Positions 51,174 to 59,173 of a DNA stretch of 64,000 nt are shown here, in pieces (position 1 is the stretch's first letter; each line of letters begins with the position of its first letter). The stretch comes from Massilibacteroides vaginae (GTDB taxonomy: Bacteria; Bacteroidota; Bacteroidia; Bacteroidales; Tannerellaceae), in assembly GCF_900178525.1 (NCBI RefSeq), contig NZ_FXDJ01000006.1, positions 1 through 64,000 on the forward strand, in the 5' to 3' direction. Under the pieces are notes generated by a model. It searched no databases, was not told the DNA's origin, and saw only the letters and a list, made by a program, of their open reading frames with translations. A program made the position numbers and the translations under genes.

Positions 51174-51716
51174 TTAATCTCCTAAAAAGAGTTTACACCA
51201 CCTATCAAATCGTTCTTCCGTCTCGCTTCCGTACTTCAAAAGTGATTTTTTTATCTTCTTGACAGGCTTTTCAACACCCAATTTAGTCTTGCTATAAAAC
51301 TTGTCGGCAAAACAGATCAGCTGCTCTTCAATCGAAACGGGCAGCATGTCCCGATGCGGCAAAGGCAGCCCTTCTTTTTCAATCATTGCCAAAGAAAGCC
51401 CGGTACCGGTATGCCGTTCACAAACCAAGGCATGTCGCTCCAACCCTTCTTTCCTCAGCAAGTCTGCCCCCAGATAGCCGTGACAGATATAAGGATACGC
51501 TCCGTAACATGCTATACCCGGCGCATCACACAAAAAAATTCCAATATCATGCAGCATGGCTGCTTCTTCCACAAAACGCGTGTCTATCTGCAATTCCGGA
51601 TGCATAGCTGCTATTGCTAATGCTTTATCGGCTACGCTTCTGCTGTGGGTTACAAGTATATGATAAGCTTCGGAACCGGGAACGTAATAATTTGAAATAA
51701 TATCTAAGGGATTCAT
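51174..51716 (-). CDS. HD-domain phosphohydrolase-like protein
   Basis: A 180-aa protein with the HD metal-binding pattern: a first His in YHILVTHSRSVADKA, the HD pair in EEAAMLHDIGIFLCD, a His in YICHGYLGADLL, and HALVCERHTGTGLS. Such small HD proteins act on nucleotides or phosphate esters; the substrate is unknown. It lies 102 bp after the DUF1080 gene with a terminator between, so it is probably transcribed alone. Confidence 0.8.
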   Translation of the reverse strand: MNPLDIISNYYVPGSEAYHILVTHSRSVADKALAIAAMHPELQIDTRFVEEAAMLHDIGIFLCDAPGIACYGAYPYICHGYLGADLLRKEGLERHALVCERHTGTGLSLAMIEKEGLPLPHRDMLPVSIEEQLICFADKFYSKTKLGVEKPVKKIKKSLLKYGSETEERFDRWCKLFLGD

Positions 51717-51740
51717 ACTGTCTGTGTATCTGAGTTTATT

Positions 51741-51796
51741 AAAAAAACCGGAAAAAGTGCTTCACTTATAACAAGTGGCATCTTCATCCGGTTTCT
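51741..51796 (-). terminator. Terminator of the DUF1080 gene
   Basis: On the minus strand AAACCGG ... CCGGTTTTTTT encloses a second stem (CACTTGTTATAAGTG). It is 23 bp after the DUF1080 stop. Confidence 0.75.
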
Positions 51797-51818
51797 CAAA
51801 TTTATATAATTCCTGTTT

Positions 51819-53105
51819 TTACAAAGTCTTTACTTTCAGGTTGCGCCAAAGAACTTTGATACCTCCTCCATCGTGTATCTGAAGGGCGATACGGCCTTTT
51901 CCGGCTCCGATCTTAGCGTCAGTAAGATTTACCATTTCCTGATCGTTCAACCAAGTAGTAACATTATCTCCCTGAACTTTAATACGCATGGTGTTCCAGT
52001 CTTTTACTTTCAGGATAGTTTCTTTTTCATCGGGTATTTGCTCCAACCAGCCACGTCCGTATGATTCGTAAATACCACCTGTATCATGTCCTTTTGGTGC
52101 TACTTCTACCTGCCAGCCGTTCACCTTCACTCCTTCTTCAATAAAAGAACGGATAAAGACACCGGAGTTACCGTCGGCTTCTTGTTTAAACTCAACAGTC
52201 AGGTCAAAATCATCGTAATAATCACGGGTAGCCAAGTAACCATATTGCTTATCTGGACCGCTTTCACAGATCAACAAACCATCTTTTACATACCAAAGTT
52301 CGGTTCCATAAGCTTCCCAACCGGTCAGGTCTACACCATTAAACAGATTAATGTCTTTCGGTTTGCGTGGCAATTCCTTTATCTTAATATTACGGAAAGA
52401 AGCCGGGTAGCCATGATCCTGCAAACAAAGAACGCCTTTCTGAGCCAATCCATATTCGGGCGCATTTTCCCATTTACCGCTATTTTTGCGTGCATGCCAA
52501 TCGTCTGTCCATGCTTCGAATTCAAGTATTTTTTCACCGTTCAGCCAATGTTCTACATGGCCATTGTCAAAAACGATTTTAGAATTATTCCATTTTCCTT
52601 GCGGATTAACTTTCATTTTTGATTTATCAGGCAAGTACATAGCATAATCTACGCCTAATTTTTGCCATTCTTCCAATGGTTCCGGAAAGTTAGGCTCGTC
52701 AATAAGTTGATATTCCGGTCCTGTTACATAAGGAACGGCGAATTGTGGGCGTTCTACTACGTGATATAACATACCACTATTGCCACCTTTAGACAATTTC
52801 CAATCCCACGACAATTCGAAATTTCCGTATTCTTTATCAGTAACTATGTATCCACTGGCGTCGCTACCATCGCCTTTCGCCTGTATACATCCGTCTACTA
52901 CATGCCAAGGTTGCGTAAGCGTGGTTCCATTATAGTCTTTCCAGCCGTTCAGCGTAGTTCCGTCAAATAGTAATTGCCAGCCTGCTGCCTCTTCTTCCGG
53001 AGTTAATACATTGTGCTGAGTCGTATCACACGAAGTCAGCACACAAAAAACTGAGCAGGAGAGAAATAGTCCAGCCAATGATCTTGTAATTGTTGTTGCT
53101 TTCAT
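51819..53105 (-). CDS. DUF1080 lipoprotein with two domains
   Basis: A 428-aa lipoprotein (Cys26 in VLTSC). Two DUF1080 (3-keto-disaccharide hydrolase) domains of about 190 residues each: GWQLLFDGTTLNGWKDYNGT ... (1) and INLFNGVDLTGWEAYGTELW ... (2). Each ends with a concanavalin-like strand pattern (IVFDNGHVEHWLNGEKILEF; MRIKVQGDNVTTWLNDQEMV). DUF1080 proteins act on sugars outside the cell, and some hydrolyse 3-keto-glycosides. The substrate here is unknown. No SusC/SusD pair is near, so it is not part of a polysaccharide-utilisation locus in this window. Confidence 0.85.
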   Translation of the reverse strand: MKATTITRSLAGLFLSCSVFCVLTSCDTTQHNVLTPEEEAAGWQLLFDGTTLNGWKDYNGTTLTQPWHVVDGCIQAKGDGSDASGYIVTDKEYGNFELSWDWKLSKGGNSGMLYHVVERPQFAVPYVTGPEYQLIDEPNFPEPLEEWQKLGVDYAMYLPDKSKMKVNPQGKWNNSKIVFDNGHVEHWLNGEKILEFEAWTDDWHARKNSGKWENAPEYGLAQKGVLCLQDHGYPASFRNIKIKELPRKPKDINLFNGVDLTGWEAYGTELWYVKDGLLICESGPDKQYGYLATRDYYDDFDLTVEFKQEADGNSGVFIRSFIEEGVKVNGWQVEVAPKGHDTGGIYESYGRGWLEQIPDEKETILKVKDWNTMRIKVQGDNVTTWLNDQEMVNLTDAKIGAGKGRIALQIHDGGGIKVLWRNLKVKTL

Positions 53106-53136
53106 TATAGATATGTGTTTAAAATAGAAGACACAA

Positions 53137-53144
53137 CAAAGATA
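53137..53144 (-). promoter_or_regulatory. -7 element of the DUF1080 gene
   Basis: TATCTTTG on the minus strand, 32 bp before the start. Good -7 match, no -33 TTTG. Confidence 0.5.
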
Positions 53145-53208
53145 GTAATATTAATCTATCTTAACACTATGAAGTCTTTTGATTTTCTATACACAAAGGT
53201 CGGAATTA

Positions 53209-53304
53209 AATTTTGAGGCGCCTCAAAAGACAAAAGCACGGCCGTCAAAAGATAAAAGCACGGCCGTCAAAAAACAAAAGCAGGAGCCTCAAAATTAAAA
53301 AAGG
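53209..53304. repeat. 22-nt iterated element with palindromic cores
   Basis: Units of 22 nt at 53217-53238, 53239-53260, 53261-53282 and a diverged fourth at 53283-53304. Each begins with a 6-bp core (GGCGCC, CGGCCG, CGGCCG, GGAGCC) followed by TCAAAAGACAAAAGCA or a close variant. Terminal inverted repeats AATTTTGAGGC (53209-53219) and GCCTCAAAATT (53286-53296). It lies 43 bp after the M48 gene stop and upstream of the DUF1080 gene. Confidence 0.85.
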
Positions 53305-53338
53305 CTGTATAACGGTACAGTTTCGATACGGTAATAAG

Positions 53339-54037
53339 TTAAATTGTATGGTATTTTTTCAGTTCCTGACGAAGTGCTTTCGATTGATTTTCCGTAACAG
53401 CATCCATCAATTTCCAGAAGCGTTCGTTATGACTCATTTCTTTGGTGTGGCACAATTCATGTAAAAGCACATAGTCGATCAGATGATCAGGCAGCAGCAT
53501 CAATGATCTTGAAAGGCTTATGGATTTCCGGGCATTGCAACTGCCCCAGCTTGTTTTACTTTTCGAGACTCGAACGCCGGTATAGGTAAATTTGTTTCGA
53601 ACGGCCAGATTGCGCAGTCGCCATGGCAAAACCAGTTTAGCCACGTGAAACAAAGCCCTTCCAAGTAAATCATACAGTATTTCCTGAACATGTTCATCCG
53701 AAAAATCAGTCTGAGACGGACAAGCAATATGCAGCATACCTTGTTCCAGTTTCATATAAAAGCCGCTTCGTTCTGTACAGAAAATATGCAGCCGGAATGT
53801 ATTCGTTTGCAAAACCGTAGATTCATTTAATTGCTCACGGGCAGGTCGCTTTTGCAAAGCCTTGATCAGTTGCTCCCGCTTCTCTTCAATAAAGGCAAGC
53901 ATCTGTTTCTCTTCTCCCTGTTCAGGCATAACAGCTTCAATCTTGCCATTCGCTATCTTCAGTGTATAACGAGTTGCTTTCGCACTCTTTCGAAGCGCTA
54001 TCACCCCTAAGTCCTTGTCTATAATTTCTCTTTTCAT
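53339..54037 (-). CDS. YgjP-like M48-type metallopeptidase
   Basis: A 232-aa protein of the YgjP/DUF45 group (M48). The zinc motif is LLHELCHTKEMSHNERFWKLMD: H-E-x-x-H followed by a Glu/Asp-containing helix. The N-terminal part (RKSAKATRYTLKIANGKIEA) and the SWGSCNARKSISLSRSLMLL strand are typical. There is no signal peptide, so cytoplasmic. The start at 54037 (MKREIIDKDLGV) is preferred to the 25-codon extension. Function in the family is unknown; it has been linked to restriction systems, with no such gene nearby. Confidence 0.85.
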   Translation of the reverse strand: MKREIIDKDLGVIALRKSAKATRYTLKIANGKIEAVMPEQGEEKQMLAFIEEKREQLIKALQKRPAREQLNESTVLQTNTFRLHIFCTERSGFYMKLEQGMLHIACPSQTDFSDEHVQEILYDLLGRALFHVAKLVLPWRLRNLAVRNKFTYTGVRVSKSKTSWGSCNARKSISLSRSLMLLPDHLIDYVLLHELCHTKEMSHNERFWKLMDAVTENQSKALRQELKKYHTI

Positions 54038-54090
54038 TCCTAAGGCAAAAGTAATATAATAGTGCAAACAATTAATACATCGGAAATCCC

Positions 54091-54098
54091 TATCTTTG
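54091..54098 (+). promoter_or_regulatory. -7 element of gpmI
   Basis: TATCTTTG followed by CGG, 41 bp before the gpmI start. Strong -7 match; no clear TTTG upstream. Confidence 0.5.
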
Positions 54099-54139
54099 CG
54101 GCTATTATACAAATTACAACTAAAATAGATATTTGAATT

Positions 54140-55663
54140 ATGGGCAAAAAAGCACTCTTAATCATTTGTGATGGCTGGGGAATCGGCAACCAGGGTAAAA
54201 GTGATGTTATTTTTTCGACACCAACTCCTTACTGGGATAGCTTAATTAAGAACTATCCTAACTCACAACTGCAGGCTTCGGGAGAAAACGTAGGTCTGCC
54301 CGACGGACAGATGGGTAATTCGGAAGTAGGTCACCTCAACATTGGTGCAGGACGTGTGGTATATCAGGATTTAGTTAAGATCAACATTGCCTGTCGTGAA
54401 AACACAATCATGAACAACCCGGAAATCAAACGTGCTTATAGCTACGCCAAAGAAAACAATAAAAATATTCATTTCTTAGGATTGGTTTCAGACGGGGGTG
54501 TACATAGCTCTATGGAGCATTTGATGAAGCTCACCGACATTGCCCGTGAATATGGCATTACCAAATCGTACGTACATTGCTTTATGGACGGGCGAGACAC
54601 CGACCCGAAAAGCGGAAAGGATTTTATTGAAGAACTTGAAAAGCACCTTCAAACAACAGGCGGAAAGATAGCTTCCATCATCGGACGCTATTACGCAATG
54701 GACAGAGACAAACGCTGGGAACGTGTAAAAGAAGCTTACGATTTGCTTGTGAACGGCATCGGAAAATCTGCTGAATGTATGGTTCAGGCCGTAGAAGATT
54801 CGTACGCCGAAGGAATCACCGACGAATTTATAAAACCAATCGTACACACCGAAAACGGCAAGCCGGTAGCTCAGATCGAAGAAGGGGATGTAGTGATCTT
54901 CTTCAACTATCGTAACGACCGTGCAAAAGAATTGACCGTTGTATTGACGCAACAGGATATGCCGGAAGCCGGTATGAAAACAATCCCGGGTCTGCACTAT
55001 TTCTGTATGACTCCTTACGACGCAAATTATAAAGGACTTCATATTCTTTTTGACAAGGAAAATGTAAGCAATACCCTGGGTGAATATCTGGCTGAACAGA
55101 ATAAAACTCAGCTTCATATCGCGGAAACCGAAAAGTACGCGCACGTAACGTTCTTCTTCAATGGTGGACGTGAAGAGCCTTTTTCCGGCGAAGATCGTAT
55201 TCTTGTGCCATCGCCTAAAGTGGCTACTTACGACCTGAAACCGGAAATGAGCGCATACGAAGTTAAAGACAAATTGGTTGAGGCTATTCATACGGAAAAG
55301 TACGATTGTATCATCTGTAATTATGCAAATGGTGACATGGTGGGACATACCGGCATTTACGAAGCCATCGAGAAAGCGGTTGTAGCCGTTGATAATTGCC
55401 TTCGCGATACGGTTGAAGCGGCAAAAGCAAAAGGATATGAAGTGATTATTATCGCGGATCACGGAAATGCGGACAATGCGGTTAATACTGACGGAAGTCC
55501 GAACACGGCTCATTCATTGAACCCCGTTCCTTGTGTATATGTTACAGATCGCGAAGGAGCGAAAGTAGAAAACGGAATTCTGGCAGATGTAGCCCCTACC
55601 CTTTTAGCCATACTGGGATTGGGTCAGCCTGCTGAAATGACCGGACGTTCATTGATAAAATAA
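54140..55663 (+). CDS. gpmI: 2,3-bisphosphoglycerate-independent phosphoglycerate mutase
   Basis: A 507-aa two-manganese enzyme that interconverts 3- and 2-phosphoglycerate. Motifs: [11 protein letters not shown] (metal Asp), [15 protein letters not shown] (the phosphorylated Ser), [31 protein letters not shown], and the metal block [13 protein letters not shown] with [14 protein letters not shown]. Length is normal. Followed by a perfect palindromic terminator. Confidence 0.97.
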   Translation: MGKKALLIICDGWGIGNQGKSDVIFSTPTPYWDSLIKNYPNSQLQASGENVGLPDGQMGNSEVGHLNIGAGRVVYQDLVKINIACRENTIMNNPEIKRAYSYAKENNKNIHFLGLVSDGGVHSSMEHLMKLTDIAREYGITKSYVHCFMDGRDTDPKSGKDFIEELEKHLQTTGGKIASIIGRYYAMDRDKRWERVKEAYDLLVNGIGKSAECMVQAVEDSYAEGITDEFIKPIVHTENGKPVAQIEEGDVVIFFNYRNDRAKELTVVLTQQDMPEAGMKTIPGLHYFCMTPYDANYKGLHILFDKENVSNTLGEYLAEQNKTQLHIAETEKYAHVTFFFNGGREEPFSGEDRILVPSPKVATYDLKPEMSAYEVKDKLVEAIHTEKYDCIICNYANGDMVGHTGIYEAIEKAVVAVDNCLRDTVEAAKAKGYEVIIIADHGNADNAVNTDGSPNTAHSLNPVPCVYVTDREGAKVENGILADVAPTLLAILGLGQPAEMTGRSLIK

Positions 55664-55680
55664 GATTATATCATTACCAT

Positions 55681-55710
55681 AGTAAAGACAAGGCGCGCCT
55701 TGTCTTTACT
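55681..55710. terminator. 30-nt perfect palindrome after gpmI
   Basis: The 30 bases read the same on both strands, with 15-bp arms and centre GGCGCGCC, an 8-bp site cut by AscI. It folds into a hairpin with 13 bp and a four-base loop. An A/T-rich tract without a perfect U run follows. It lies 17 bp after the gpmI stop and before DUF3109. Confidence 0.7.
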
Positions 55711-55726
55711 ATTCATATTTTTATTT

Positions 55727-56314
55727 ATGATTCAAATTGAAGATACGCTGATCAGCTTAGATATCATCGAGAAGGCATTTATTTGCGACCTGGCGCAATG
55801 CAAAGGAGCCTGTTGTGTAGAAGGAGACTCCGGCGCACCTCTTGAAAGCAATGAATACCAGATCATCAAAAAGATACTACCCGAAATCTGGAATGACCTC
55901 TCACCTGAAGCGCAAGCTGTTATCGAAAAGCAGGGTGTTGGTTATATAGATGAGGATGGCGAGGTAGTAACCTCATTAGTAAACGGACGCGACTGTGTGT
56001 TTACCTTCTACGATGAAAAAGGCATTTGTAAATGCGCGATAGAAAAGGCGTACCGGGAAGGGCGGATCGATTTTTACAAACCGATATCCTGCCATCTTTA
56101 TCCAATTCGGGTAGCGAAGCACAATACATTCCGCGCGCTGAACTATAACAAATGGAAGATTTGCAAACCGGCTGAAATCCTGGGTAGCAAGGCCGGCGTT
56201 CCTTTATATAAATTTCTGAAAGAGCCCTTGATCCGCAAGTTCGGTGAAGCCTGGTACAACGAATTAGAGACAGTTGCTTCCGAATGGGAAAAACAAAAAG
56301 AAAGTGAATTGTAA
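55727..56314 (+). CDS. DUF3109 cysteine-rich protein
   Basis: A 195-aa protein of the DUF3109 family, related to the YkgJ CxxCx(n)CC group that may bind zinc or an iron-sulfur cluster. The cysteines are in FICDLAQCKGACCVEGDSGA, GRDCVFTFYDEKGICKCAIEKAYREG and KPISCHLYPIRV. No signal peptide. The start at 55727 (MIQIEDTLISLDIIEKAFIC) avoids nine hydrophobic upstream codons that are not conserved. The stop overlaps the next gene. Confidence 0.83.
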   Translation: MIQIEDTLISLDIIEKAFICDLAQCKGACCVEGDSGAPLESNEYQIIKKILPEIWNDLSPEAQAVIEKQGVGYIDEDGEVVTSLVNGRDCVFTFYDEKGICKCAIEKAYREGRIDFYKPISCHLYPIRVAKHNTFRALNYNKWKICKPAEILGSKAGVPLYKFLKEPLIRKFGEAWYNELETVASEWEKQKESEL

Positions 56315-57089
56315 GAATTGTGACACGGAAGTTAATACACCTTATTGTCCGCAATGTGGACAAAAAAGTGCTACCGAACCGCTAAATTATAAATCTTTAG
56401 CGCAAAGCGTAATGCTGAGCTTCGGAACAATAGACAGGGGTATGCTTCGCACATTGATCGACCTCTTTACTCAGCCTGCCCGTATGGCAGCGGAATATGT
56501 ATATGGCCGGCGTGTTACGTTCTTTGCCCCCTTCCAGCTGCTCTTCCTAACGGCAACTCTTTACATGATTATCTATTTCTGGAGTGGGGAGAGTAGTGAT
56601 TTTGAGATAGGCAACAGCTTCTCGAATATGTTAACACCCGCGGTAAATACTTTTTGCACGAAGTTAATCCGCTTCTTTCAAAATAACCGGGGAATCATGT
56701 GGGTGTTTTGTATCCCGTTACAGGTTTTAGTATTCCGCATGCTTTATAAAGAGATACGTTATCGGTTCACCTGGGTGGAGACCTGTTTCATCGCGGCTTA
56801 TTTCTTTTCACAGATCATTATTATCGAACTGATTTTTGTTTTGTTCAATGCGTTTTTCCCGTCTTATGCCATCAATGACAGTTACTTAATGCTTTCCTAT
56901 TTATTTTTTTTAAGTTACGACATGAAAGAGTTGACCGGAGGAACATGGAAAAAGAACATATTCAAATGTATCTTCGGGCAGTTTTTATTCTTTACTGTGC
57001 TGGGATTTATAGCCCTTTTCGTAACAATAGCAGGCTTCATTATTTACGGATTGCTTAAGCAACAAGAAAGCCTTGCCTTTTTGATGTAA
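56304..57089 (+). CDS. DUF3667 zinc-ribbon membrane protein
   Basis: About 261 aa from the GTG at 56304. A Cys4 zinc ribbon at the N-terminus (CKNCDTEVNTPYCPQCGQKS) is followed by a helical segment and about four to five membrane helices (PFQLLFLTATLYMIIYF, IMWVFCIPLQVLVFRML, FIAAYFFSQIIIIELIFVLFN, FLFFTVLGFIALFVTIAGFI). A TTG at 56274 is a longer alternative. It overlaps DUF3109 by 11 nt. The DUF3667 family is common in Bacteroidetes; its role is unknown. Confidence 0.78.
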   Translation: MNCKNCDTEVNTPYCPQCGQKSATEPLNYKSLAQSVMLSFGTIDRGMLRTLIDLFTQPARMAAEYVYGRRVTFFAPFQLLFLTATLYMIIYFWSGESSDFEIGNSFSNMLTPAVNTFCTKLIRFFQNNRGIMWVFCIPLQVLVFRMLYKEIRYRFTWVETCFIAAYFFSQIIIIELIFVLFNAFFPSYAINDSYLMLSYLFFLSYDMKELTGGTWKKNIFKCIFGQFLFFTVLGFIALFVTIAGFIIYGLLKQQESLAFLM

Positions 57090-57118
57090 AAAGCAAGGCT
57101 CCATTTGTTTCTTTTATT
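57069..57118 (+). terminator. Terminator of the DUF3109-DUF3667 operon
   Basis: The stem AGCCTTGC ... GCAAGGCT runs through the DUF3667 stop codon, followed by a T-rich tract. It lies between two converging genes and may serve both. Confidence 0.7.
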
Positions 57119-57125
57119 TAATTGC

Positions 57126-58097
57126 TTACTCCGCGTTTTTTATCAAATCTGTTGAAGATTGGTCTTCTTTCAGATAGGTTTCAATATGGCGTTTCTTCTT
57201 TTCTTCCAAAATTTCATTTATCGCGATCAGGATACCGGTCTCTTCTACCTCTCCGAATTCTTGGTTAACAGCAGTTCCGAATACGCGCATTTGTGGAGAA
57301 AGACTCATATATGCGCTTACTAACGGCGGAACGTTTATACCCAACTTACGCACCTCAGTATTCAATATCTTATAATTCTCCTTAAAGTTCTCATGCGGAA
57401 AAAGAGTCTTCATTTTTTCGATATCCGTATCTGTTTGCAGAGGACATACCGGAGTAATCAAGCGATCTTTATCGGGAAAATGCAAACTTAGAAAATACAG
57501 AATCATATTTCGGGCTTCTGTATTATAGGTGTTATACATGGTTACTTTGCCGAAAAAGTATTTAAGGGTAGGGTCTATTACCGACAAGGCTCCTAAGCCA
57601 TCCCACAGATTGTCTAAAACAAACAACCCTTTTGCGCCGGCACGCGTTGATTGATATTCCAACGTAACAAAAGATCTCCCCAGTTCAACAATATAGGGCA
57701 GATAATCTTTAATAAATTTCTCAGAAAAATTAAACAAATGCGAAGTGGCCAGCATTGGCTTCCCGTCCTTATCAAACTTTACATCCGAACCGCACAAAAA
57801 GCGATAGCCTCCTAAAATCATATCATCTTCCGGACTCCACACTATCAATTGACGATAAGCATTGTCCATCGTATCATACTCATCAATATCCATCTCTTTG
57901 CCTGTGCCTCCGCCATAGAAACGAAAGGCGATCTCGCGCAAACGTGCGATCTCGCGCATTACGTTTGGCGAATCATGAGCCGTAACGATATAAATTTCGT
58001 TATTGGATTTATTGGTTCTCCGTAAGAGTTTGTCTTTCGTCAGTTCCGCCTTAAGCAGTTCTATATCTACCGGACTAATTATCTCCTGCATTTGCAT
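57126..58097 (-). CDS. glsB: Glycine lipid N-acyltransferase GlsB-like
   Basis: A 323-aa GNAT-fold acyltransferase of the ornithine-lipid (OlsB/hemolysin) group. Conserved segments: LREIAFRFYGGGTGKEMDID, YRQLIVWSPEDDMILGGYRF, KDYLPYIVELGRSFVTLEYQ and DNLWDGLGALSVIDPTLKYF. In Bacteroides the GlsB/GlsA pair makes glycine lipids: GlsB adds a 3-hydroxy fatty acid to glycine. Here the partner is directly upstream with 13 bp between. I use the start at 58097; a longer frame to 58127 overlaps the partner. Assignment by similarity to that pair, so somewhat tentative. Confidence 0.7.
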   Translation of the reverse strand: MQMQEIISPVDIELLKAELTKDKLLRRTNKSNNEIYIVTAHDSPNVMREIARLREIAFRFYGGGTGKEMDIDEYDTMDNAYRQLIVWSPEDDMILGGYRFLCGSDVKFDKDGKPMLATSHLFNFSEKFIKDYLPYIVELGRSFVTLEYQSTRAGAKGLFVLDNLWDGLGALSVIDPTLKYFFGKVTMYNTYNTEARNMILYFLSLHFPDKDRLITPVCPLQTDTDIEKMKTLFPHENFKENYKILNTEVRKLGINVPPLVSAYMSLSPQMRVFGTAVNQEFGEVEETGILIAINEILEEKKKRHIETYLKEDQSSTDLIKNAE

Positions 58098-58110
58098 ACA
58101 TCTTGCTGTT

Positions 58111-58932
58111 CTAAAGTTTATAAACAATTTGCTTCACCCACTCAGCCCATTCAGCGGGCTTTCTACTTTTATCAAAGGTTTGCCAGGGAATCGGTTCTCC
58201 AAAATAAATTTTGAAGGTTTTATGTTTAGAATTAAACATTTCGTCCGGCAAATAAATCATTTCGTAATTCATTTTCACACCGAATGCTTTACGCACATTC
58301 GACAGGTTATAAAAGAAAGAGGAATTTTTTCCTTCAAAACGAACAGGAATAATATCCCGTTTATATTCTACGGCTTTTTGGATAAAAGACTTTTTCCATT
58401 CCAGATCTACAATATCGCCTTTTATCTTTCTGGAACAAAGTCCGGCCGGGAAAGTGACAATTTGATTATCCGAAGCATAAGCTTCTTCAAGCATTAGCGC
58501 CGCTTCCTTACCTTGCGATCCATGTTTGTTGATCGGAACAAAAATAGTTCTCAGATTAGCCAAGTAAAGCAATAAGTCGTTAACCAGATATTTTATCTTT
58601 CCATCAAACTTACCACCGATAACGGCAGACAAGCATATACCATCCAACCCTCCCAAAGGATGATTAGACGCGAATATAAAGCGCCCTTTATCAGGAATAT
58701 TTTCGTCGTTGACAAGTTGCAAAGTCAAATCGAAATAACCGATTAATTCTTGCATAAACTCTACACCTTCTTTATCCTGATATCTTGTCAGAATATCATT
58801 CAGTTCATCCTGGTGAACTGTTCTTATCAAATAGTTGACAATAAAGCCCGGTATTTTCCCGGCAAGGGAAGGTGCTTTTTGTCTTAAGATTTGTTTGAGA
58901 TCTATTCTGCAAATATTTTCTTTATCTGCCAT
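58111..58932 (-). CDS. glsA: Lysolipid acyltransferase GlsA-like
   Basis: A 273-aa PlsC-type acyltransferase. The catalytic H-x4-D motif is in FASNHPLGGLDGICLSAV; ALMLEEAYASDNQIVTFPAG and RDIIPVRFEGKNSSFFY are the usual later blocks. In Bacteroides GlsA adds the second fatty acid to make glycine lipids. It precedes glsB in one operon, and a TATCTTTG promoter element is at 58952-58959. A plain phospholipid acyltransferase role cannot be excluded. Confidence 0.72.
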   Translation of the reverse strand: MADKENICRIDLKQILRQKAPSLAGKIPGFIVNYLIRTVHQDELNDILTRYQDKEGVEFMQELIGYFDLTLQLVNDENIPDKGRFIFASNHPLGGLDGICLSAVIGGKFDGKIKYLVNDLLLYLANLRTIFVPINKHGSQGKEAALMLEEAYASDNQIVTFPAGLCSRKIKGDIVDLEWKKSFIQKAVEYKRDIIPVRFEGKNSSFFYNLSNVRKAFGVKMNYEMIYLPDEMFNSKHKTFKIYFGEPIPWQTFDKSRKPAEWAEWVKQIVYKL

Positions 58933-58951
58933 ACACTGATATATCTTGTCG

Positions 58952-58959
58952 CAAAGATA
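58952..58959 (-). promoter_or_regulatory. -7 element of the glsA-glsB operon
   Basis: TATCTTTG on the minus strand, 20 bp before the glsA start. Confidence 0.55.
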
Positions 58960-59046
58960 GAGTTAATAATGAAAACTACAGGACTTATAACCATTTAATT
59001 ATCTTAACGAATAGAGACTAAGGGTCATAAAAAGAGCTATAAAACA

Positions 59047-59098
59047 AAAGACCATGCCGTAATCAGGCTCTCTCAAGAACCTCTTTCCGGCATGGTCT
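59047..59098 (-). terminator. Terminator of the suf operon
   Basis: A stem AAGACCATGCCG / CGGCATGGTCTT with a 28-nt loop, followed on the minus strand by TTTGTTTTA. It lies 76 bp after sufD. Confidence 0.8.
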
Positions 59099-59173
59099 TC
59101 ATACAATTTTATCTATTTTCATCTATGATTATTAGCCGCTTTATTCGCTAACAATCAACACATAAAAGCATCC

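Noticed and set aside
51819-53105. Part of a polysaccharide-utilisation locus
   Set aside because: The DUF1080 gene stands alone with its own promoter and terminator; there is no SusC/SusD pair, sugar regulator or other glycosidase nearby.
53209-53304. Short spaced repeats read as a CRISPR array
   Set aside because: The unit is 22 nt in total with no unique spacers; only a few bases differ between units. No cas genes are present.
54488-55513. A 341-codon minus-strand frame opposite gpmI
   Set aside because: It lies fully antisense to a strongly conserved gene and resembles no family; long antisense frames arise from codon bias in the coding strand.
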